Source: Rhizophagus irregularis (lineage: Eukaryota > Glomeromycota > Glomeromycetes > Glomerales > Glomeraceae). From it: a DNA stretch of 64,000 nucleotides. Position numbers and translations under genes: made by a program. How positions within the stretch are numbered: position 1 is the first letter of the stretch; each line of letters begins with the position of its first letter. Shown here in pieces: positions 12,725-21,713 of the stretch. Below the pieces are notes generated by a model that searched no databases, was not told the DNA's origin, and saw only the letters and a program-made list of their open reading frames with translations. The stretch covers positions 3,968,001 to 4,032,000 of the forward strand of contig NC_089437.1 of assembly GCF_026210795.1 (NCBI RefSeq), written 5' to 3'.

Positions 12725-13490
12725 ATATCAAATTTTAACACAGTAGAATGCTAATGATTTTCTTATTATTATTAATTGATTTGACTTTTTAATTATGATT
12801 TATAGTTGATTTTCCTCAAGAAATCAACGCAGTAGGACACTAATGATTTTCTTATTAATTAATTGATTTGACTTTTTAATTATGATTTATAGTTGATTTT
12901 TTAATCAAGAAATCAACGCTATAGGACGCTAATGATTTTCATAATTTTAATTGATTTGTCTTTTTTAATTATGATTTATAGTTGATTTTTCAATCAAGAA
13001 ATTAACGCTATAGGACACTAATGATTTTCTTATTAATTAATTGATTTGATTTTTTAATTATGATTTATAGTTAATTTTTCTCAAGAAATTAACGCAGTAG
13101 GACGCTAATGATTTTCTTATTAATTAATTGATTTGTCTTTTTTTAATTATGATTTATAGTTGATTTTTCAATCGAGAAATCAATGCTACAGAACACTAAC
13201 AATTTTTGTAATTTTAATTGATTTGTCTTTTTTAATTATAATTTATAGTTGATTTTTCAATCGAAAAATCAATGCTACAGAACGCTAACGATTTCTTATT
13301 AATTAATTGATTTGATTTTTTAATTATGATTTATAGTTGATTTTTCAATTGAGAAATCAACGCAGTAGGATGCTAAAGATTTTCTTATTAATTAATTAAT
13401 TTGACTTTTTAATTATGATTTATAGTTGATTTTCAATCGAGAAATCAACCCAGTAAGATGCTAACGATTTTCTTAATTTTAATTGATGAT
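12725..13490. repeat. Minisatellite, about nine copies of an 89-bp unit
   Basis: Units recur at about 12751, 12840, 12929, 13018, 13105, 13197, 13286, 13373 and 13461 (spacing 87-92). Each has GCTAATGATTTTCTTATTAA, TAATTATGATTTATAGTTGA and a short hairpin TTGATTTTTCAATCGAGAAATCAA-like at its end (imperfect in several). No reading frame is maintained. Confidence 0.88.
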
Positions 13491-13570
13491 TTTTAAATTT
13501 ATAAATAGGATGATATGACAATATTGAATCCACTTCGATTTTTTAAAACAAATATTGAGTGAATATCAAA

Positions 13571-14130
13571 ATGTCAAATAATAGCAATAATAAAAAAAAC
13601 AATAAAAAAAATAACAAACAAAAGCAACAGAAATTTCAAGAAGAAACACCGGATGAAGGATCTAATTGTCAACAGGGAAGAACGGAAGAAGAAAGTAATC
13701 TGAATTAAACGAGTGATAAGACCAATAGTTGATTAGCAAATTGTTACTCATCAAGTCAAATAAACAAAAACAGCAAAGGTTTCAAGAAGAAACACTGAAC
13801 GAAGGATCTAAGCGTCAACAGGAAAGAATGGAAGAAGAAAGTGATCCAAATAAGATGAGTGATAAAACCAATAAGTCAACTAGCAAATCGTCACTCACCA
13901 AGTCAAACAAACAAAAGCAGCAAAGGTTTCAAGAAGAAACACTGAATGAAGGATCTAATCATCAATAGGAAAGAACGGAAGAAGAAAGTGATCTGAATGA
14001 GACGAGTGACAAGACTAATAAGTCAACTAGCAAATCGTCACCCATCAAGTCGATTCTCAAATCTGCAAAATCGACTAAGTTGACTCAAGAAGAGTCTGTC
14101 AATGAGGTTATAGAAATTGAATCGCCAAAT
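13571..14130 (+). pseudogene. Pseudogene of a K/Q/E-rich protein with about 48-residue repeats
   Basis: A start-like ATG at 13571 begins MSNNSNNKKNNKKNN and runs into three tandem protein repeats of the form KQKQQRFQEETLNEGS...EEES...SDKTNKSTSKSS. Stop codons and a shift interrupt it at about 13706-13735 and 13965. The repeats are roughly 170 bp long in DNA. The frame ends where the Tigger-type element at 14132 is inserted. The function of the ancestral protein is not recognised; its composition suggests a disordered, charged protein. Confidence 0.55.
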
Positions 14131-14131
14131 A

Positions 14132-15302
14132 CAGTTGACTCCCTCTATAGTCATCCCACATATAGTCACTTCTTTCTCTTTAGTCACATGGTGGCTAGAC
14201 CCAATTTTTTAAATAATAAAACACCTTCTTTATAATCACAGATATAAGTATAATCACTGTCACACAAATTCTTAGAACGATATCATTAGTTGTTATAAAT
14301 AAAATTATAATCACATTAAATTACGTGATTCATATATATTTGTGAATCTGACAATCTGTGCATATAAACCATTTCTTTTTTACAAAAATATACACATCAA
14401 ACTATTCCTTTTTTTTATAAAAATCCACACTTTTAATCATTCTTTTTAGAGAAATCTCACACTTCAAAAATTTTTTTTTTGGAGAAACAACATGCTTCAA
14501 AATTTTCTTTTTACAAAATTTTTCATGTCAAAATGAATCTTACACTTTCCTTTTTTTACAAAAATCATTTACAAAAGTATAAAGCATAATGCCGCTTACA
14601 CGTTTATAAAAAACAAAAAGAGAACGAACTGCTATTAATGTTGATATAAAAAAGGAAATATGCGAGTACATATTAGCAAATACTGATATAAAACATGCTA
14701 ACGTTACTTTATTCTTTAATACAAAATATAAGTTAGATATTGATAGGTCAACCATTACAAAAATATGGCAAAATCGTGAAAAATGATTAACAGCTCTTTC
14801 AAATTCAAACATTTTTCATTGTCATTTTATTCAGTTTTCAGAACTCAATAAGGCTTTGCAAATTTGGACGTCACAAGCAGTAGCTGCTGGACTTCCTTTA
14901 ACTGATACAATATTACAACAAAAAGGACTGGAACTGGCGCAAATGTTGAATATTAGTGAAGATCAGTTAAAGTTTACTAATGGGTGGGTGTATAGGTTTA
15001 AAAACGTAATGGTCTTCAAAAGATTAGGTTTTTAGGAGAAGCTAGTAGTGCTCCACTTACAACTCTTCCAGAAGAACAATTAAAATTGCGTAATCTTTTA
15101 GCTGCTTATAACGAAAAAGATATTTATAATGCTGATGAAATGGAACTTTTTTTCAAATGAAACCTGATCAAACACAGTCAGACCCCATACAGTCACACCC
15201 TATACAGTCACACCTCTTTATAAGAACTCGATTTTGAAAAACGGTTTTAAATACTATTAAATTACCTTCTATAATCACAATTTGACTATAAGGGCCGTGA
15301 CA
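14132..15302 (+). mobile_element. Tigger/pogo-type element with decayed transposase
   Basis: The left end CAGTTGACTCCCTCTATAGT follows a TA. The right end (TGACTATAAGGGCCGTGACA) is worn but aligns with the intact right ends at 19353 and 41215. The outer sequence, full of TATAGTCAC and TATAATCAC copies, matches the shorter elements at 18212 and 40250, so those look like internally deleted relatives. Confidence 0.75.
14590..15170 (+). pseudogene. Pogo/Tigger transposase fragment (CENP-B type DNA-binding part)
   Basis: Readable in shifted frames: RERTAINVDIKKEICEYI, DIDRSTITKIWQNREK, then LNKALQIWTSQAVAAGLPLT, KGLELAQMLNISEDQLKF, NGWVYRF, and finally NADEMELFFQMKPDQT. This order (Psq-like helix-turn-helix, CENP-B/Tc5-type helix-turn-helix, then the start of the DDE domain) is that of Tigger/Jerky transposases. 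Stops and frameshifts break it several times, and the catalytic DDE part is missing beyond the first acidic motif. Non-functional. Confidence 0.75.
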
Positions 15303-15615
15303 TATATTAGCTAATATCGCTTTAATAGTAGCGTCTACCCCCACCCCCAGGTAAGATATTTGGTCACGTGCACAATGATCACTTTTCTTTTTAAGCGTTA
15401 TTAATTAAATAGTTTAATATTTAAATAGTGATTTTTTTTCTATTGTCTTTTTTTTATTTTTTCTTTTTTAACCTTTCCGTTTTATTACATTTTTTTTATA
15501 TTTTAAATGTACCATAAATTTATAATGTTTAACTATAAAAACTTTTATATTATTATTTTGATTTAAAACTGGTTTTTTTGATCATCGCTCCAATATGCAC
15601 GTACGACAAGATGTA
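15303..15615. other. AT-rich spacer with a trace of coding sequence at its end
   Basis: Mostly T-rich. About 15590-15615 (GCACGTACGACAAGATG) joins, across the element at 15616-16137, to protein-like sequence after 16140 and may be the upstream end of the DDE-transposase pseudogene. Confidence 0.35.
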
Positions 15616-16137
15616 CAGTCGCCACTGGATATAACGAACCTGCCGTTCCAAGCGTTTTGGTTCAGTATATGGTGAATTCGATATATGATATTCATATTAT
15701 ATACCGAACTGTTCGGTATATGAATTTTATCCAATTAAATTATAGCAGCATATACTGTAATATTTAAAGTTCAGATGATTACATGACTTACTATAACAGA
15801 TAACACTATGTTTTATTTAAAATTTATGTGTTTATCGATTTTTTAAGTATTTACCAGCTATTCAAATGAAAATTTTATCTGATACTAGCAGAAATAATTT
15901 TTTCGGTAGTCCATTCTTTTATATTACTAATTAAAGTCACGTGATAGTTCGGTATACTAAATATGTAACTGATATACTTGGGCTGGCTAAAATAAGTTCG
16001 GATGCGGTATATAGTAATTTATTATGTGATTTCGTTATATCCAGTGCAATTAATTATAAAAAAATCGGTTCTGTGAAACTTGGTTCAATACAACAAGTTT
16101 TCGGTACAAACAGGTTCGTTATAACCAGTGGCGACTG
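15616..16137. mobile_element. Tigger-type MITE, 522 bp
   Basis: Inverted ends CAGTCGCCACTGGATATAAC and GTTATAACCAGTGGCGACTG, continuing with GAACCTG on the left and CAGGTTC on the right. TA is present on both sides (15614-15615 and 16138-16139). No transposase. The CAGTCG...TATAACGAA style of terminus and the TA duplication fit the pogo/Tigger branch of Tc1/mariner. Confidence 0.9.
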
Positions 16138-17300
16138 TATAACGATTATAAATGTGCTGCAGCACGCTGGCCTTCGCTCAAATTGCTCGCAATAATTATA
16201 AACGTGCTGTAGAGTTTTTTATGTTGTGTTTGACTTATATTTCTACAAAAAATTTATTCATACAAAAGACGCGTTAACATTTTATACCAAATATTAAAAA
16301 ATGAGCTGTCAAATATTTTTATTTAGTCCTAAATTTAATAAGAAACCCATCTATAATTCACCAGCAAATAAATATCAGGAATTTTCTAATGCTTTTGTAT
16401 ATAGTATTATGGTTATGACTGGAAATGGCACCCTGAACCGTGCTGATGTTTGTCGTGAAGCAATGCAAGAATAGAATAAAATTAAAAAAAAAAGCACAAC
16501 AGAAATTGATAAAATAATTAAAAAATTCCTGAACACACAATTTAGCTTATATGATATATAAATAATGAGACTAAGGAATCCTGTGCCTAGAGAGCCTAGA
16601 GAAGACTTGACCCTCCTCTTCCTACTATTCATTCAAAAGGATTTACGCAGGAAATTCCTGTTAATGCAGCAGCTCAAAAGAAGGCATCAAATGAAATCAC
16701 AATAGCTGAGAAAAAGCTTACCGAATTTGAGCAAATTTACAATCTTACGACTGATTTTCAACTTCGTCATGATATGTATGAAAAAATAGTAGATCTTCGA
16801 GATCAAATAAAATTAAATAAGAACAAGATTGTCAAATTAAAAAGGAATGCAAAGTATGTTCAAAAGTGTAAAGAAAAAAAACAGAAGATACTTCATGAAA
16901 ATCAGGAAGTAATAAAATATGATAAACCTGGTCAGCTCCCACTCTTTTTCAAACATCTGGGCTTACACGATCATATTCATGATTCAATTGAATTTGAATC
17001 AGCTGATGAAAAATGACAGAAAGAAGTTGTTAAGGTGCGGATAATCAAAAATTTGCGCAAAAATCTTGAAGAGAAATATAACGTCTACATGGCGTGAACG
17101 ACTTTAAATAATTATCTGCTGCCTTGGCAATCCAATTCTATTTCTGCAAGAGCACATCATCATCCAGCATAGATTGCAGTAGCTGGAGTATCACATACTG
17201 AAACATGAGACCATCCTGATGGTCATTATTGCCTTGCATCAGTGAAAAGTGCAAAACAATTTACAAATATTTTTGCTGATATATCTGTTGTCATTTCTCA

Positions 17301-17818
17301 TAATGTTCCAATCTGATTAGCTGCTATCCGGATTTTTTGACAGATATCCGAATATTGGCGGTTATACGAATAACGGATAAGTTAACAGATCAGATCACAC
17401 ATATGACAGATAATAATAGATCAGATTTCTCGTATGACGGATAATAACAGATTTATCTGATGGATATCTGACAAATTTAATTTATAATGATTTGAATCCC
17501 ACCAAATCACGTGACGTTATACAAATTTCCAAAAAAGGAAATTTTGATTTCTGTGAAAATGGGAATTCTTGTTATACAAGTATCCAAAAAAGGAAATTCC
17601 AGTGCCAATCAGTTAATTCTGGCTGGAATTATATAATATACAAATTTTAATGGTATTAACGGATAATCCAGATAATCCTTAAGGATGATCCAGATGATCC
17701 AGATGATACTTATGCGGATATTCTGGATGACAGATTTCTAATCAGATCGGATAAACGGATGGCAGATTCTAATCAGATCAGATAAAATGGTAACAGATAT
17801 CTTCAGATTGGAACACTA
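17301..17818. mobile_element. hAT-type MITE, 518 bp, inside the DDE pseudogene
   Basis: Ends TAATGTTCCAATCTGA and TCAGATTGGAACACTA are inverted repeats. The 8-bp duplication ATTTCTCA is perfect on both sides (17293-17300 and 17819-17826). The interior is rich in ATCCGGAT / GGATATCTG variants and carries two copies of CCAAAAAAGGAAAT. No coding capacity. Confidence 0.92.
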
Positions 17819-18211
17819 ATTTCTCAAGATAACAAGGCGAAGATAGGTCTTGGAATACCCGCTGTAGATCGATTATTTCACATATTGCAGTCAGTTAACG
17901 AGCCTGTTTGTGTGGCTTATCATAATTTTCCTGCAGAAAATGGGCAAAAGTTAATTCCATTTGTTTACCTTATAATCAGACCAAATGAGTCAAATGATGA
18001 ATTACGAACAGGAAAACTTGCTATTTGTGTACGTCGTCAATGGTTTTTTGGTACATCATCACTCACATACATGCAAGACCTTGAAAGCCTCACATCAGAT
18101 TCTCAACATGATGATGCATTAAAGATTAATGGAGAAATTTGACCTATTTGGATATTATTAGTAGATAGAGGATCAGATGAGAATCCAAGGCATTTAAAAA
18201 ACATAAAAATA

Positions 18212-19353
18212 CAGTTAACTTCCTTTATAATCACTCCCGTTATAGTCACATTCTACTATATAGTCACACCAGTTGAATGTTCAAAACACTTTATTATTAA
18301 AATCTATCCTATATAGTCACAATCTATCTATAGTCACTATCACACCTATTCTCAAAAATCTTATATTAAAAAGAACTGTTTATAATATATATGCCACCCA
18401 AATTATTTTGGGCTGCCATAATTATAAGTAAAATCTCAAATTCAATTATGACATCCCAAATTATTTTGGCACTTTACAAAATTATATATAAATTGAATGA
18501 ATTACGACATCCCAAATTATAATTATGGCATTCCAAAATAATTTGGGCAGCATGTATAGTTTATAATCACAGTTATATAAAGAATATATTAAATAACTTG
18601 GCATCTAATAATCGTACAAAGATGTACCATAGCTTGTTAGAATCGTCTCACTGAGACGAATCGAATGGTGGTAGTTTTATCCTTTCATGATCACTGGCTG
18701 GTGAGTTATTTAACAAAATGTTAAGCATCGGCATTATTATATTTCTTGATTTACGTTTACTGCGCCATTTAACATTTTGCTGAATTTCTCGGTACCTAGT
18801 GATTATAAAAAGACGATTAATAGCTCGTTGGAATCCCCTCATCAAGACGAATCGAATGGTGGTAAGCTCATCTCTCTGTGATTAATATTAACGGAGTTAC
18901 TACTTAAAAACTATTTAATATTTTTTAATTTCGGAAATTGATCTAGTGATTGGATTTCAATGTATTTTATACCATTAGATTTGTCGCATCAAGACGAATC
19001 GAATGGTAGTAAGATCGTCTCTCTAGGATCAATATTGGCAGAGTTATTACACAAAAACCATTAATATTTTTTTAACTTCAGAAATTAATCTAGTAATTGA
19101 ATTTTGATGTATATTATACCATTAGAACCGTCTTATCGAGACGAATCGAATGGCGGTAAGATCATCTCTCTACGATTAATATTGGCTGAGTTACGATACA
19201 ATAAAGTTTTAAGTATAATTATGGCCAAAATTATGTTAATTTTTGGCCGGAATTATTATATACTAATATAAGAAATTTTTTATATAGTCACATCTCTTTA
19301 TAATCACCAAATATGGACTGTCCCAAATGTGTGATTATAAAGAGAGTTGACTG
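18212..19353. mobile_element. Tigger-type non-autonomous element A, inside the DDE pseudogene
   Basis: Left end CAGTTAACTTCCTTTATAAT, right end AAAGAGAGTTGACTG, TA on both sides (18210-18211 and 19354-19355). Removing it restores a continuous transposase frame (NIKI then YCQLFQKF). Apart from a 173-bp nested insertion, it is close to identical with the copy at 40250-41215. It carries four copies of the AGACGAATCGAATGG motif. Confidence 0.93.
18387..18559. mobile_element. MITE of 173 bp nested in element A
   Basis: Near-terminal inverted repeats ATGCCACCCAAATTATTTTGG and its counterpart reading CCAAAATAATTTGGGCAGCAT. TTTATAAT stands on both sides (18379-18386 and 18560-18567), whereas the sister element at 40250 has TTTATAAT once, the empty site. 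The ATCCCAAATTATTTTGG block recurs inside. Confidence 0.88.
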
Positions 19354-19944
19354 TATATTGCCAACTTTTTCAAAAATTTAATTTAGATTACTTGACTGTA
19401 CAAACACATGCTCCAGGACAATCCAAGTACAATCCTGTTGAGAGGGGTATGGCGACACTATCTGGAAAATTGGCAGGTATCACACTACCAATTGATCATT
19501 TTAGGACACACTTAAATACGCAAGAAAAAGTCATCAATCCAGAATTGGCTCTTCAAAACTTTAAATATGCCGGAAAGGCACTTTGTGATATTTGGCGTCA
19601 TGACTTGATTTTTGGAAGAAGTGTAGATGCATAATATGTTGAAGAGCTTGTTAATCCGTTTGAAGACCTGCATTTTGAAGGTACAGATAAGGAAAATGCA
19701 GAATAACAAAAAAAAAAGAACCAAGAGAACGAAAATAATTCAACAGAATGTTTTGTGTCGTGATCATGGGTTGAAAATCATTGTAACTTATGCCAATATT
19801 CTCTTGATATTAAACGATACACAAATCCAAGTTGTTGTGAGCCATCTCGTGCAAAAGAAGCCATAGATTTTCTTCAATTAAACAATGGCTTTTTGCCTTC
19901 AATTATAAAAGCTAGAGATGGGCATTTCTCAAATTCTATACACT

Positions 19945-20346
19945 GGTCGAAATCAAAACTTTCGACCGTTAAGAGCTTTTGGCATAATTTTTGCCGATTG
20001 GTCATGTGATTCGTCACATTTTTTGACCAACGGCAAAAATCGGTAAAATCAATCACAAATCGACTGATACTGATTGTTAAACGAAAACTCATTCAGTCTT
20101 TTGGTGAAAAATCGACTTATACCGATTGTTATATGCACTGGTCGAAATCATTTATTTCGTCAATAAGACCTTTCGGCAATAATTTGGCAAATCGATCACA
20201 TGATTCGTCACACATTCGATTAATTACAAAAATCAGAAAAAATTTGGTATAAATCAACTGGTCGATTTTTTTATTAACAACACGATCGACTTGGAATATT
20301 TGGCCTTAATACAAATTGGCCTATATTCGATGATCTATGATTGAAT
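19945..20346. repeat. CACTGGTCGAAATC repeat region
   Basis: Two copies of CACTGGTCGAAATCA (19950 and 20138) begin related blocks that contain GCCGATTGGTCATGTGATTC-like sequence. The same family, in the other orientation (GATTTCGACCAGTG), occurs at 47400-48218. No gene. Confidence 0.55.
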
Positions 20347-20354
20347 TATGTTAC

Positions 20355-21449
20355 TAGAGCTCCGCACGGGTAAGGGTCAATTCGGGTGACCCGTCGGGTT
20401 GACCCGAAATATTCAGGTCAGGTTGTCAAATTCGTGACCTGGTATCAGGTCGGGTTACAGGTTTGACCCGACCCGATTGACCTGTTAACCTGAATACTTT
20501 AGCTCAAAAAAAATGTTTATACTCTGAAACGGCGTTTTTTCATGTTACCTTATGAAAAAAACGCCGTTTCGCGTGTTTTTTATAAACAAATACGCCGAAA
20601 TGGCGTTTTTCATTTTATTTTATGGAAAAATGCCGTTTCGGCATTTTTTTCACTTCTTTTATGAAAAAAATTGCCAAAATGGCGTTTTTTCATATTATTT
20701 TATGGAAAAATGCCGTTTCGGCATTTTTTTTCACTTCTTTTATGAAAAAAATCGCCAAAACGGCGTTTTTTCATATTATTTTATGGAAAAATGCTGAAAC
20801 GGCATTTTTCCCCACTTCTTTTATGAAAAAAATCGCCAAAACGGCGTTTTTTCATATTATTTAATGGAAAAATGCCGAAACGGCATTTTTCCCCACTTCT
20901 TTTATGAAAAAAATCGCCAAAGCGGCGTTTTTTCATATTATTTAATGGAAAAATGCCGAAACGGCATTTTTTTCCACTTCTTTTATGAAAAAAATCGCCA
21001 AAGCGGCATTTTTTCACTTCTTTATGAAAACATCGCCAAAGCGGCATTTTTTCATTTATCTTATGGAAAAATGCCGTTTTGGCATTTTTTTTCACTTCTT
21101 TTATGAAAAAAATCGCCAAAACGGCGTTTTTTCATATTATTTTATGTAAAAATGCCAAAACGGCATTTTTTTTTCACTTCTTTTATGAAAAAAATCGCCA
21201 AAGCGGCGTTTTTTCATATTATTTAATGGAAAAATGCCGAAACGGCATTTTTTTCCACTTCTTTTATGAAAAAAATCGCTAAAACGGCGTTTTTTCATAT
21301 TATTTTATAGAAAAATGACCTGAATACTTTCAGGTCAGACGGGTCAGGTCGGGTCAGAGCAGGTTACCCGACCCGACCCGACCTGATAAAAATTTTTCGG
21401 TTCAGGTCAGACAAATTACCCGACCCGACCCGACCCGTGCGGAGCTCTA
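20355..21449. mobile_element. hAT-type element, 1095 bp, filled with tandem hairpins
   Basis: Inverted ends TAGAGCTCCGCACGGGT and ACCCGTGCGGAGCTCTA. The 8-bp duplication TATGTTAC is perfect (20347-20354 and 21450-21457). Both arms are GC-rich for this genome and consist of GACCCGACCCG-like strings. The interior is an 81-bp tandem repeat described separately. No transposase. Confidence 0.93.
20530..21310. repeat. 81-bp tandem repeat of paired hairpins
   Basis: Eight to nine units start near 20661, 20742, 20823, 20904, 20982, 21103, 21184 and 21265. Each holds one hairpin of the type CGCCAAAACGGCG and one of the type TGCCGAAACGGCA, separated by TTTTTTCATATTATTTTATGG and CACTTCTTTTATGAAAA. Because 81 is a multiple of three, both strands show long open frames by chance; these are not treated as genes. 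Confidence 0.9.
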
Positions 21450-21515
21450 TATGTTACTAATTAAATGTTACACATTATGCGATACGCGTATTAAAAGTTT
21501 AAAAAAGGATTTCTT

Positions 21516-21713
21516 ATGCATCCTTTTTTAAACTTTTTAATTTCTTCCTTTCCCTCTCCTTTTCCTTCTTCTCCTTTCCCTTCCTTCGTTCTCCTTTCCC
21601 TTTCTTCCCTTTCTTCCCTTTTCCCTTCCTTCCTCCTTCCCCTTTCCCCTTTCACTTCCTTTCGTCCCTTTTTTTTTAATAAAATATATTCTTTTTTACT
21701 TCTTTTTTTTTAG
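21516..21713 (+). repeat. Polypyrimidine tract ahead of the plus-strand array
   Basis: 21530-21680 is almost purely C/T (CCTTTCCCTTC, CCTTCGTTCTCC variants). An ATG at 21516 opens a frame of 65 codons, very rich in F, P, S and L, that ends at 21713, exactly at the first splice-acceptor-like site. The frame can be explained by the pyrimidine bias alone. The same kind of tract borders the second array at 42960 and 48219. Confidence 0.6.

Larger units (their letters stand above)
16140..19905 (+). pseudogene. DDE-transposase-like pseudogene split by two later insertions
   Basis: A long protein relic can be followed through 16170-17300, 17827-18209 and 19354-19905. Readable pieces: NAFVYSIMVMTGNGTLNRAD, the helical KNKIVKLKRNAKYVQKCKEK, FKHLGLHDHIHDSIEFES, HPDGHYCLASVKSAKQFTNI, DRLFHILQSVNEPVCVAYHN, KLAICVRRQWFFGTSSLTYM, ILLVDRGSDENPRHLKNI, FNLDYLTVQTHAPGQSKYNP followed by VERGMATLSGKL. 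The D in VDRGSDEN and the E in NPVERGMA look like the second and third catalytic acids of a DDE enzyme. At least five stops or shifts (16470, 17014, 17094, 17170, 17205, 18140) show it is dead. The frame is continuous across both insertion points once a target duplication is removed. The exact superfamily is uncertain. Confidence 0.65.

Noticed and set aside
20552-21282. Long open frames on both strands rich in KNAKTAFF / EKCRFGIF repeats
   Set aside because: They follow from the 81-bp tandem repeat (a multiple of three) inside a hAT-type element; both strands and several frames are open equally.
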